64,000 nucleotides of DNA from Ramlibacter sp. (GTDB taxonomy: Bacteria > Pseudomonadota > Gammaproteobacteria > Burkholderiales > Burkholderiaceae_C). The notes below the pieces were generated by a model. It saw nothing but the letters and a program-made list of their open reading frames with translations. It was not told the origin of the DNA and made no database searches. Shown here piece by piece: positions 7,949 to 16,381 of the stretch (position 1 is the stretch's first letter; each line of letters begins with the position of its first letter). The translations under genes and the position numbers were made by a program. The DNA lies in the NCBI GenBank assembly GCA_016713005.1, contig JADJPY010000001.1, positions 62,001 through 126,000 of the forward strand, given 5' to 3'.

Positions 7949-10301
7949 GGAAGGCAACGCCCCACCCGTTTCCGCGACCGGTCGGTGGTGGGGCTGGCGA
8001 CTTGCGGCGCTTGCCTGGGTGCTGGTGGTGGGGGCGGTCGGATGGCACCAGGTCGGGTTCTGGCGGGCCGCGAAGTTAAACACCGACGCCATGGCCCTGC
8101 TGCCCCAGGACGAGCAGTTCGCTGCTTCACGGCTCGCGACGCAACGAATGGTCCAGTCCGCCAGCGGGATGGTGGTGGTTCTGGCTGGTGCCCCTGACTG
8201 GGATATGGCTCGCCGTGCCGCTAACGCCGCGCGGGCCGCCTTGGCGAAGCACGCCGATGTCCTGAAGGTCGAGTCACCGGCTTCGGTGGCGGATTCTCGC
8301 GCCGCGATCGACTCGATCGCCCCCTGGCGCGACCGCCTGCTGACCCCTCAACAACGTGTGTGGTTGGCTGAAACACCGCAGGAGCGCATGGTGGAACGCG
8401 CGCTGGCCAGACTCCACCAACCTGGCCCGGGGTCTTCTGTCTCCGGTTGGGCGAGCGATCCCCTGGGGCTTTCGGAGCAATGGTGGATCGAGCGCGCCTC
8501 GCAGACCCGGGCAAGGCCGCGCGACGGCGAGCTCTGGCTGCGTTCCGGCCAGATCGACTGGATCGTGATCACGGCGCGCAGCCGCGGACAGGTCTTTTCG
8601 CTGGACGGCGAGCCGCGCCTTGCGTTGGCCCTGGATGCTGCCCGCGGCGCGGCGACACAGGCAATCGCCGGATCCCGGGTCGTCGCAACAGGGCTGCCAC
8701 TGCATGCCGAGGCAGCGGCGGTGCAGGCCAGTCGCGAGGTCAACACGATCGGCTGGGGCTCCCTAGCCGCAATCCTCGTGCTGGTGTGGCTCGCATTCCG
8801 GTCTTTCAGCCCAATTTTCATGGTGACCCTCACCCTGGTGGTCGGCACGGCCACCGCGATCACCGTCACTGATCTGGTGTTTGGTGAGGTGCACCTGCTC
8901 ACACTGGTGTTTGGCGCAAGCCTTGTCGGCGTGGCCGAGGACTATGGCATCCACTATTTCTCCAGTCGACAGGCCGACCCCGGTATAGCGCCCATGTCCT
9001 TGCTCCGTCGCCTGCTGCCTGGTCTGTGCCTGGCGCTTCTGACAAGCGTCATCGCCTATTTGGCTTTGGGCCTGGCTCCTTTGCCGGGCCTGCGTCAGAT
9101 GGCAGTGTTCTCTGCCGTCGGGCTCACCGCGGCATTTCTTACCGGCGTCTGCTGGTTCCCCTGGCTGGACAGGAGTGCGATTGCCCCGACCCGGTTCTCG
9201 GGCTGGCTGGGCGCGAGCCTGGCCCTGTGGCCTCGACTGAAGCGATCCCGCTCCACCTTCGTGCTCGCCATGGGCGGCCTGCTGGTGGTGGTGCCCGGTC
9301 TGTCGATGCTGGAGATGCGGGACGATATCCGCCAGATGCAGAACTCACCGGCCCCGCTGGTGAAGGCGCAGCTGGAGATCAATCGTCTGCTGGGTCTGCC
9401 CAGTGTGGCTCAGTTCTTCGTGGTGACCGGGCAGTCGGAGCAGCAGGTACTGGAACGCGAAGAGTCGCTCAAGTCGAGGCTGGACGCATGGGTCGGCAGC
9501 GCACGCATCGGCGGATACCAGGCGGTCTCGGATTGGGTGCCGTCTGCGGCACGGCAGACCGCTGATGCACAGCTTGTCAAGAAGGCCGAGTCGGCCGTCG
9601 TCCGGGAGATCAATCACCGCTTGGGCGAATCCTTGCCCGTACCCCTGCACGCCCCGGGTCCTTTGGTGCTTTCCGAATGGATGGGGATGCCGGGTTCCGC
9701 TGTTGCACGCAGTTTATGGCTGGGTGATTCCGCTGGTGGCATGGCGAGCATGGTGACTCTGCGCGGGCTGGCCGATCCTGCCCTTCTGCCCGGACTGAAG
9801 GCTTTGGCCGACGAGGCGCAGGGTGTGCACTGGGTTGACAAGGCCGACGAGGCATCTGCGTTGCTCGAACGATACCGCCGCGGTATGGGGGTATTGCTGG
9901 TGATGGGCCACGCGCTGGTGCTGGGTGCCTTGTGGTTGCGCTATCGCAGGCAGGCGTGGCGTGCCTGGGTCCCCACCGCGCTTGCAAGCCTGCTGACCGT
10001 CGGTGTCATGGGTTGGACCGGCCAGCCCCTGCAATTGTTCAATGTGCTGGCACTGACATTGCTCCTCGGCATCGGGGCGGACTACGGGATATTCCTTCTG
10101 GAACATCCGGGAGATGGTTCGGCCTGGCTTGCGGTCCAGTTGGGCGCTGCGAGCACCTGGCTCGCGTTTGGCTTGCTTGCGTTGTCCACAACCCCCGCAC
10201 TGAGGGCCTTTGGCCTGACGCTCATGATCGGCATCGCGCTGGTCTGGGTCCTCGCGCCGCTCATGCGCCCGGAACCGGGCACAAAAGGCGATGCCGCATG
10301 A
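7929..10301 (+). CDS. MMPL/RND-type lipid exporter of APE operon
   Basis: 790 aa from ATG 7929, overlapping the previous gene by 20 bases. The layout is the classic duplicated one: one N-terminal membrane helix (about 18-36), a large periplasmic domain, five or six helices from about 262 to 425, a second periplasmic domain, then helices from about 655 to 785. Motifs SLVGVAEDYGIHYFSS in the first half and LLLGIGADYGIFLLEH in the second are the paired sterol-sensing/MMPL motifs. It would export the polyene lipid across the inner membrane using the proton gradient. Confidence 0.88.
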   Translation: MRNLPDREGNAPPVSATGRWWGWRLAALAWVLVVGAVGWHQVGFWRAAKLNTDAMALLPQDEQFAASRLATQRMVQSASGMVVVLAGAPDWDMARRAANAARAALAKHADVLKVESPASVADSRAAIDSIAPWRDRLLTPQQRVWLAETPQERMVERALARLHQPGPGSSVSGWASDPLGLSEQWWIERASQTRARPRDGELWLRSGQIDWIVITARSRGQVFSLDGEPRLALALDAARGAATQAIAGSRVVATGLPLHAEAAAVQASREVNTIGWGSLAAILVLVWLAFRSFSPIFMVTLTLVVGTATAITVTDLVFGEVHLLTLVFGASLVGVAEDYGIHYFSSRQADPGIAPMSLLRRLLPGLCLALLTSVIAYLALGLAPLPGLRQMAVFSAVGLTAAFLTGVCWFPWLDRSAIAPTRFSGWLGASLALWPRLKRSRSTFVLAMGGLLVVVPGLSMLEMRDDIRQMQNSPAPLVKAQLEINRLLGLPSVAQFFVVTGQSEQQVLEREESLKSRLDAWVGSARIGGYQAVSDWVPSAARQTADAQLVKKAESAVVREINHRLGESLPVPLHAPGPLVLSEWMGMPGSAVARSLWLGDSAGGMASMVTLRGLADPALLPGLKALADEAQGVHWVDKADEASALLERYRRGMGVLLVMGHALVLGALWLRYRRQAWRAWVPTALASLLTVGVMGWTGQPLQLFNVLALTLLLGIGADYGIFLLEHPGDGSAWLAVQLGAASTWLAFGLLALSTTPALRAFGLTLMIGIALVWVLAPLMRPEPGTKGDAA

Positions 10302-10843
10302 AGTGGCTCCTGATCGTTGCCGCAAGTGTGTCCCTGGCATGCGGCTGTTCGCATGTTTCCACTCAGGGCGCGCCCGGCGAGTTCTTGTTGCGGCTGAGCC
10401 CTGCTGCATTGGGAACACAGTTTGTGCTGCAGCAGCAGATCACGGTTGACGCAGGCGGTCAAACGCGCCAGATCGAGGCCCTGCTCGAGGCAGACGCCAG
10501 TACCGTGCGTTTGGCGATGCTGGACATGGGGATAGTTCGCGCCCGCCTGAGCTGGGATGGCACCACCTTGCGGCATGAGTTCCCGCCGCAGTTGCCGCGC
10601 CAACTCGATCCGGGGCGGATCCTCACGCAGATACAGCTCGCCTACTGGCCACAGGAGGCCATACGGGCCGCCCTGCCTCAGGGGTGGACCCTGGAGGCAA
10701 CGCAGTCACAACGTGTGTTGAGCCGAAATGGCGTCGCCGAGATCCGCATCGAATACCTGCAGGGGTTTTCGCACGAGTGGGTCAATGTGCGCGACGGGTA
10801 CAGGATTCGCGTCCTGTCGATGAGCCAGAATCCAGAGCCATGA
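10298..10843 (+). CDS. DUF3261-like outer-membrane lipoprotein of APE operon
   Basis: 181 aa from ATG 10298, sharing ATGA with the exporter's stop. A lipoprotein signal is clear: MKWLLIVAASVSLACGC, with a lipobox cysteine at residue 15 or 17. The rest is beta-rich and resembles the DUF3261 lipoproteins found at this spot in APE clusters. By analogy with LolB it may accept the polyene lipid at the outer membrane. The stop overlaps the ketosynthase ATG. Confidence 0.78.
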   Translation: MKWLLIVAASVSLACGCSHVSTQGAPGEFLLRLSPAALGTQFVLQQQITVDAGGQTRQIEALLEADASTVRLAMLDMGIVRARLSWDGTTLRHEFPPQLPRQLDPGRILTQIQLAYWPQEAIRAALPQGWTLEATQSQRVLSRNGVAEIRIEYLQGFSHEWVNVRDGYRIRVLSMSQNPEP

Positions 10844-12021
10844 ATGAAATCCACCTCAACGCGGTCGGGGTGATCAGTGCCCTGGGTGAGGGAGTCAACT
10901 CGCTGGGCGGTGTGTTGGACGCTGTCATGCCGCAGTCCGTGCGTCCGACGGACCGATACACACCCGGGCGGGCGCTGCATCTGGGGTGTGTCAACGGCGC
11001 GCTCCCTTCCCTGGCGCATTTGGAGGTGCAGTTTGAAGGCCGCGTCAATGCCCTTGCTGCCGCTGCGTTCGCACAGATCCGCCTGCAGGTCGAGGCTGCG
11101 CGCGAGCGCTTTGGGCCTGAACGGATCGCGGTCGTGCTTGGCGTCAGCACGGCCGGGCTGGGCGAAGGGCACCAGGCCGCACAATCCTGGCAGGCAGGAA
11201 GGGGCTGGCCATCGCGCTACCACTACGCCCAGCAGGAAATGGGTACCACCTCCCGCCTGTTGGCCCTGTTGGCCGGGGCTCAAGGTCCCGCCTACGGCAT
11301 CTCGACCGCCTGCTCTTCCGGCGCCAAGGCGCTTGCTGCCGCCGCGCGGCTGCTGAAGGCCGACCTGGCGGATGTGGTCATCGCCGGGGGTGTCGATGCC
11401 CTGTGCAGCTTCACCGTAGAAGGCTTTTCCGCTCTTGAGTCGGTCAGCGCGAAGCGTTGCAACCCGATGTCCCGCAACCGCGAAGGCATCAACATCGGGG
11501 AAGGAGCCGCGCTGTTTCTTGTCAGCCGCGAGCCGGGTCCGGTCCGTCTGGCCGGCTGGGGGGAGACCTCCGATGCGCATCACATGTCTGCACCTCACCC
11601 GGAAGGCGCCGGCGCTGCACAGGCGATGCAGCAGGCCCTGGCCCGGGCCGGGATAGCGGCACATAGAATCGACTATGTCAACCTACATGGGACCGCCACC
11701 CGCCAGAACGACGCCATGGAAAGTCGCGCCGTGCAATCCGTTTTGGGCACCAACGTGCCCGTGAGCTCAACGAAGCCCCTGACCGGTCACGCGCTCGCCG
11801 CAGCCGGTGCGATCGAGGCGGCCATTTGCTGGGCCACGCTGGTTGGCAATCCTCAGGGACGCTTGCCCGTCCATTGGTGGGACAGTGCAGCAGACCCTGA
11901 ACTTTCCCAGGTGCCGCTGGTCGGGCCAGGTCATGCGCTGGGTCGCGAGCCAGCCTATCTGATGAGCAACTCGTTCGCGTTTGGCGGCAGCAATGCGTGC
12001 CTTGTGTTCTCAGGGGGATGA
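10840..12021 (+). CDS. apeO: beta-ketoacyl synthase (elongating type)
   Basis: 393 aa from ATG 10840, which shares ATGA with the previous stop. A complete thiolase-fold ketosynthase: nucleophile Cys158 in STACSSG, His283 in HGTATRQNDAME and His317 in KPLTGHALAAAGA. It catalyses decarboxylative condensation of malonyl-ACP with the growing chain. Its likely partner is the cysteine-less chain-length factor at the start of the operon. Length and motifs are intact. Confidence 0.87.
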   Translation: MNEIHLNAVGVISALGEGVNSLGGVLDAVMPQSVRPTDRYTPGRALHLGCVNGALPSLAHLEVQFEGRVNALAAAAFAQIRLQVEAARERFGPERIAVVLGVSTAGLGEGHQAAQSWQAGRGWPSRYHYAQQEMGTTSRLLALLAGAQGPAYGISTACSSGAKALAAAARLLKADLADVVIAGGVDALCSFTVEGFSALESVSAKRCNPMSRNREGINIGEGAALFLVSREPGPVRLAGWGETSDAHHMSAPHPEGAGAAQAMQQALARAGIAAHRIDYVNLHGTATRQNDAMESRAVQSVLGTNVPVSSTKPLTGHALAAAGAIEAAICWATLVGNPQGRLPVHWWDSAADPELSQVPLVGPGHALGREPAYLMSNSFAFGGSNACLVFSGG

Positions 12022-12024
12022 GAA

Positions 12025-12495
12025 TTGGGGATGACATTGCATAGTCCTGAGCAGCTTGACCAATGGGTGCCGCACCGTGGCCGGATGAGTCTGCTCAGCC
12101 GGATCGTTGCGGTGGATGAGCACCAGGTGGTTGCCGAAGTCGATATCGAACCCGACAGTCCGTTTGCCGCCGACCGCGCGATGCCCGCATGGGTGGGCGT
12201 TGAATACATGGCCCAGACCATCGCCGCATGGTCCGGCGAGCGCGCACGCCAGCGCGGCGGGAATCCCCGCATCGGTTTGTTGCTGGGCACCCGGCTATAC
12301 AAGGTCACCAGGCCCGGGTTCCCGTTTGGGTCCACGCTGCAGGTGCAGGCGCGGTGCGAGCTCATGGGCGACAACGGTCTTGGCTCTTTTCGTTGTGCCA
12401 TTGCGCTGGACGGCACCGAGGTTGCCAGCGCACTTCTGTCGGTGTTCGAACCGGGTGACGATTCCGCCCTCATTCAGTCGGGACGGGCACCGTGA
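12025..12495 (+). CDS. apeP: hotdog 3-hydroxyacyl dehydratase subunit
   Basis: 156 aa if the TTG at 12025 is used (GGGGG seven bases upstream), or 154 aa from the ATG at 12031. The conserved opening is VPHRGRMSLLSRIVA, followed by WVGVEYMAQTIAAWSG, the pattern of ApeP-type dehydratases. It should pair with the dehydratase domain fused to the ligase (3443-5173) to make the conjugated double bonds. Its stop overlaps the ketoreductase start by one base. Confidence 0.83.
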   Translation: MGMTLHSPEQLDQWVPHRGRMSLLSRIVAVDEHQVVAEVDIEPDSPFAADRAMPAWVGVEYMAQTIAAWSGERARQRGGNPRIGLLLGTRLYKVTRPGFPFGSTLQVQARCELMGDNGLGSFRCAIALDGTEVASALLSVFEPGDDSALIQSGRAP

Positions 12496-13226
12496 TGGAA
12501 GCCTCAAAGACAGTCCTGGTCACTGGCTCCAGCAGCGGGATCGGACGCGCGATCGCATTGCGACTGGCGCGCGACGGATTCGACCTGGTCATCCATTGCC
12601 GCGCCAGCATCGACAAGGCGCGCGAGGTGGCAGACGCGGTGATCTCGGCTGGGCGCGATGCGCGCGTGCTCAGCTTTGACGTAGCCGATCGCGAAGCAGC
12701 GTCTCGGGTGCTGCTGGCGGACGTGGAAACCCATGGCGCCTACTACGGGGTGGTCTGCAATGCGGGCATTGCCCGGGACAACGCTTTTCCCGCCATGACC
12801 GGCGAAGAGTGGGACAGCGTGATCCATACCAATCTGGACGCGTTCTACAACGTCCTGCAGCCCCTGATCATGCCCATGGTGCGGCGGCGCCAGCCCGGGC
12901 GCATCGTCACGCTGGCGTCCGTATCGGGCCTCGTCGGCAACCGCGGGCAAACAAACTACAGCGCATCCAAGGCAGGCCTGATCGGGGCCACCAAGGCGCT
13001 GGCGATCGAACTCGCCAGCCGCGCCATCACGGTGAATTGCGTGGCGCCCGGTCTGGTCGATACCGACATGGTTTCGCCCGAGGTGCTCAGCGCAGCCCTG
13101 AACATGATTCCGATGCGCCGCATGGGAACGGTCGACGAAATCGCCTCAGCAGTTGCGTTCCTGATGGGGCCGGAGTCGTCCTACATCACCCGACAGGTGA
13201 TATCAGTCAATGGAGGCATGATTTGA
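12495..13226 (+). CDS. apeQ: 3-oxoacyl-ACP reductase (FabG-like SDR)
   Basis: 243 aa from ATG 12495 (a GTG three bases earlier is possible). A classical short-chain dehydrogenase: cofactor loop TGSSSGIG at 10-17, NAG motif at 89-91, catalytic Ser142 or Ser144 and YSASK with Tyr155 and Lys159. It reduces the beta-keto group with NADPH in each cycle. The C-terminus SVNGGMI is typical of FabG. The start codon of the next ketosynthase lies inside its stop. Confidence 0.9.
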   Translation: MEASKTVLVTGSSSGIGRAIALRLARDGFDLVIHCRASIDKAREVADAVISAGRDARVLSFDVADREAASRVLLADVETHGAYYGVVCNAGIARDNAFPAMTGEEWDSVIHTNLDAFYNVLQPLIMPMVRRRQPGRIVTLASVSGLVGNRGQTNYSASKAGLIGATKALAIELASRAITVNCVAPGLVDTDMVSPEVLSAALNMIPMRRMGTVDEIASAVAFLMGPESSYITRQVISVNGGMI

Positions 13227-14458
13227 CAAGGGTCGTGGTTACGGGCGTCGGCGCCCTCAGTCCGCTTGGGCACGACTGGGCGGCTGTCCGGGCGACCCTG
13301 CACTCGCGCCAGTCGGCGGTGCGGCGCATGCACGAGTGGGATGTCTACGACGGCCTGAACACCCGCCTGGGTGCACCCGCCGCAGACTTCGAGCTGCCCG
13401 AACGGTACACCCGCAAGGTCACACGCAGCATGGGGCGCGTGGCCATCATGTCCACGCTGGCCAGCGAAAGGGCACTTTCGGATGCGGGCCTCACGGACCA
13501 CCCCGCCGTGCGCGACGGCCGGATGGGCATCTCCTACGGGTCTTCTTCCGGCACACCCGCTGCGATCGGGGACTTCGGCCGCATGATCGTCGAGAAGACC
13601 ACCGATGGCATCACCGCCAACACGTACATCAAGATGATGGCGCACACCGCTCCCGTCAACATGGGGGTGTTCCTCGGCATCACCGGTCGCATCATCACCA
13701 CCACCAGCGCCTGCGCCTCCGGAAGCCAGGGCATCGGCTACGCGTACGAAGCGATCCGCTCCGGCAAGCAGGTGCTCATGCTCGCTGGCGGAGCCGAAGA
13801 GCTCGACGCCACGGCCGCCGCAGTTTTCGACACCCTTTTTGCCACAAGCGTGATGAACGACAGTCCACGCTCCACACCTCGCCCGTTTGATGCCACCCGC
13901 GACGGCCTGGTGCTGGGCGAGGGCGCCTGCACGCTGGTGCTGGAAGAACTGGAGCATGCCCGTGCCCGTGGTGCGCGCATCCTCGCCGAAGTCATTGGTT
14001 ACGGCACCAACAGCGACGGCAGCCACGTCACCCACCCCAAGGCCGAGACCATGGCCGTGGCAATGCGCCTGGCCCTGCAGGACGCCGGCATCGACGCCTC
14101 CCGCGTCGGCTATGTCAATGCCCACGGCACCGCCACCGAGCACGGCGACATTGCCGAGAGCGCTGCCACCCACGAGGTCTTTGGCAGCGGGATGCCGATC
14201 AGCTCACTCAAGAGTTACATGGGGCACACCCTCGGCGCCTGCGGCGCGCTGGAAGCCTGGATGACCATCGAGATGATGCGCGACGGCTGGTTTTCGCCCA
14301 ATCTCAATCTGGACACGATCGACCCGCGCTGCGCACCGCTGGCCTACATCACTGGGGAAGGCCTTTCGCTGGACACCGACACCGTCATGTCCAACAACTT
14401 TGCTTTCGGAGGCATCAACACCTCGCTGTTGTTCCGCCGGTGGCAGGACGGCAATTGA
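13223..14458 (+). CDS. apeR: beta-ketoacyl synthase (FabF-like, second ketosynthase)
   Basis: 411 aa from a TTG at 13223 that overlaps the upstream TGA (TTGA), with GGAGG six bases before. Catalytic residues are Cys164 in TSACASGSQG, His301 in HGTATEHGD and His335 in SYMGHTLGACGA. In studied APE systems the ApeR-type synthase is the homodimeric partner of the ApeO/ApeC pair; which one makes the first condensation cannot be decided here. Intact. Confidence 0.88.
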   Translation: MTRVVVTGVGALSPLGHDWAAVRATLHSRQSAVRRMHEWDVYDGLNTRLGAPAADFELPERYTRKVTRSMGRVAIMSTLASERALSDAGLTDHPAVRDGRMGISYGSSSGTPAAIGDFGRMIVEKTTDGITANTYIKMMAHTAPVNMGVFLGITGRIITTTSACASGSQGIGYAYEAIRSGKQVLMLAGGAEELDATAAAVFDTLFATSVMNDSPRSTPRPFDATRDGLVLGEGACTLVLEELEHARARGARILAEVIGYGTNSDGSHVTHPKAETMAVAMRLALQDAGIDASRVGYVNAHGTATEHGDIAESAATHEVFGSGMPISSLKSYMGHTLGACGALEAWMTIEMMRDGWFSPNLNLDTIDPRCAPLAYITGEGLSLDTDTVMSNNFAFGGINTSLLFRRWQDGN

Positions 14459-14461
14459 AGC

Positions 14462-15163
14462 GTGCCCCCGCCCGGCACTGAAGTCCAGGTCGGGTTCGCG
14501 CAGGTTGCGGATCTGCTGCAGGCATGCCCTGCCCAACCGGATGCCTGGCTGGGCGAACACGAGCTTGCGAGACTCTCCTCATTGAGCGGCGCGCGCCGGC
14601 GCGCGCAATACCTGGCCGGGCGCTGGCTGGCCCGCACGCTGCTGGACCGCGTGGCGGGTTGCCCGGCTGGCGGCTGGCAGCTCTCGGCGCCTTCAAACGC
14701 CCCCAGCCTGGTGCTGAACCTGCCATCGGCGGGGCCACTCCACTTCAGCATCAGCCACAGCGGACCGCACGTGGCCTGCGCGGTCGCGGGCCAGCCAGTC
14801 GGACTGGACATTGAGCCACGCCGTTTGGTGTCGCAATTGGAAGACAAGCTCGATCTGGTGTGCACGTCCGCCCAGAACGAAGCGGTCCGCTCCGAACCGG
14901 GCCCCGGGCCGGCCAGTGACCTGTTTCTGCAGTACTGGACACTGAAGGAGTCCTGGATCAAGCGCCATCCCGGTCCTGGGGAGCCACCGCCGATGCACCG
15001 GATAGCTGCAGGGCTATGCGCCATCCCGCAGGACGCCAACGCCCGCTCCTGGTTGCATCAAGACGTGTGGTTCGCGCTCAGCACGGAAGGTGTTGCGCAC
15101 ACGTTCCGTCCCGATGGGGACAGCGCCCTGGAGCGCCTCTGGACGGTGTCCTCGCCGGACTGA
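14462..15163 (+). CDS. Sfp-type 4'-phosphopantetheinyl transferase
   Basis: 233 aa from a GTG at 14462, three bases after the ketosynthase stop. Signature motifs are HFSISHSGPHVACAVAG, VGLDIEPRRL (metal-binding Asp-Glu pair) and LQYWTLKESWIKRHPGPG, as in Sfp-family enzymes. It converts the two apo-carrier proteins to holo form with coenzyme A. Ending the operon, it makes the pathway self-sufficient for carrier activation. The stop is two bases from the end of the convergent methyltransferase gene. Confidence 0.88.
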   Translation: MPPPGTEVQVGFAQVADLLQACPAQPDAWLGEHELARLSSLSGARRRAQYLAGRWLARTLLDRVAGCPAGGWQLSAPSNAPSLVLNLPSAGPLHFSISHSGPHVACAVAGQPVGLDIEPRRLVSQLEDKLDLVCTSAQNEAVRSEPGPGPASDLFLQYWTLKESWIKRHPGPGEPPPMHRIAAGLCAIPQDANARSWLHQDVWFALSTEGVAHTFRPDGDSALERLWTVSSPD

Positions 15164-15164
15164 T

Positions 15165-15887
15165 TCAGGCAGGCCGCGTTGCGATCAGGTTGATCAGCGT
15201 TTCTTCGCGGTCCTCGGGCGGGCGTATGCCGAACCAGCGTTCAAGCACGCCCAGGTCGCCCCTGCTCCACCAAAGGTAAGGATAGGAGATGGACCGGGGT
15301 TCCACCACGAATCCGGCGTCGCGCAGCATCTGCAGGTATTCCGGCGCCGTGCGCTGAAGGTGCATGGGGTGGCGAAACAGCAGCCGGATGATCCACGAAT
15401 GGATGTAGCGTCGCGTGGATTCAGCGAAAAGCAGGACACCCCCAGGCTTGAGCACCCGGCGGAACTCCTCCAGGGCCTGGGTCTGGTCAACCAGGTGATG
15501 AAACGTCTGGTGGCAAAAAAGAAGGTCGACGCTGGCATCCGCCATGGGGAGCCGGGAGCTGGAACACTCGATCAGTTGCGCATTGCTGGTGATGTGCTGG
15601 CATTCACGCCGTGCCTGCGCGAGCATGTCCCTGTCAAAGTCCACGCCGATGACCAGCTCCGGCTTGAAGCGCGCGTGCAGCTTGGGCAGCGATCGTCCGC
15701 AACCGCAGCCCACATCCATGACAACCCGGTATCCGTCACGCTTGCCAGGCAAAAGCCGCTCCAGATCATCCAGGGCGCGGTCCAGAACGTGGATTTCCCA
15801 GGTCCTGGTCCTCAGGAACCACTTGCCAAAAGCCGTCTCGGGGACGTAGGGCGTGGTGCGCTGCATGGTCCGGTCCGGCGTGTGCAT
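15165..15887 (-). CDS. class I SAM-dependent methyltransferase next to APE operon
   Basis: 240 aa from ATG 15887. The SAM-binding loop is VMDVGCGCGRS, followed by the acidic strand VIGVDFDRDM; LKPGGVLLFAEST is the usual post-motif. It converges on the APE operon and may methylate the aryl head group, since known APE head groups are often methylated and many clusters carry a methyltransferase; the substrate is not proven. It is downstream of, and coupled by ATGA to, the small exported protein at 15887-16309. Confidence 0.8.
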   Translation of the reverse strand: MHTPDRTMQRTTPYVPETAFGKWFLRTRTWEIHVLDRALDDLERLLPGKRDGYRVVMDVGCGCGRSLPKLHARFKPELVIGVDFDRDMLAQARRECQHITSNAQLIECSSSRLPMADASVDLLFCHQTFHHLVDQTQALEEFRRVLKPGGVLLFAESTRRYIHSWIIRLLFRHPMHLQRTAPEYLQMLRDAGFVVEPRSISYPYLWWSRGDLGVLERWFGIRPPEDREETLINLIATRPA

Positions 15888-16309
15888 CAGGACCGGGCGA
15901 GTTCCTTCGTGATGGCGTCCTTGAGCTCGATCACCCAGCGGTTGTAGAACGGGTGGATCGCCGGCTTGCCGTCCTTGCCTGCGGCTTCGTACTTCATGTT
16001 GGTGCTGTCCCGGTACTTCAGGGAGAAGTTTTCCGCGTTGTAGGTGATCTCGGTCACCACCGTATGCTTGCCGCGCACATGCAAGGTGGCAACCAGCTTG
16101 CCGGAGGATTGTTCGGTGACCTCCCAGGCCTTGTTCTTCGCAGCGGCAATGATGGCCTCCTTGACGCTGGCCGGGCTGGCCGTCTTTCCGGGGGCTACCG
16201 CGACGGGCACCTTGTCGTGGTCAATGATGGGCACAGGCATGCGCTGGGCGGCGGCACCCAGGCCAAGCAGGGCGATGGACAGACCGATGGCAAATTTCAG
16301 GAAGGACAT
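15887..16309 (-). CDS. small exported protein coupled to the methyltransferase
   Basis: 140 aa from ATG 16309 (an in-frame start at 16342 is possible). An N-terminal hydrophobic segment, SFLKFAIGLSIALLGLGAAA, looks like a cleaved signal without a lipobox. The mature part contains repeated basic residues and ends WVIELKDAITKELARS. I do not recognise a named domain, but similar proteins are common as exported hypotheticals in Burkholderiales. Its stop overlaps the methyltransferase start (ATGA), so both are expressed together. Confidence 0.7.
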   Translation of the reverse strand: MSFLKFAIGLSIALLGLGAAAQRMPVPIIDHDKVPVAVAPGKTASPASVKEAIIAAAKNKAWEVTEQSSGKLVATLHVRGKHTVVTEITYNAENFSLKYRDSTNMKYEAAGKDGKPAIHPFYNRWVIELKDAITKELARS

Positions 16310-16381
16310 TTCACGGGCCTTTAAGGGTGATTTGGGACCCAAAAATTATAGTGCCGCCCCGACAGCTGTAGCATCGCCCGC

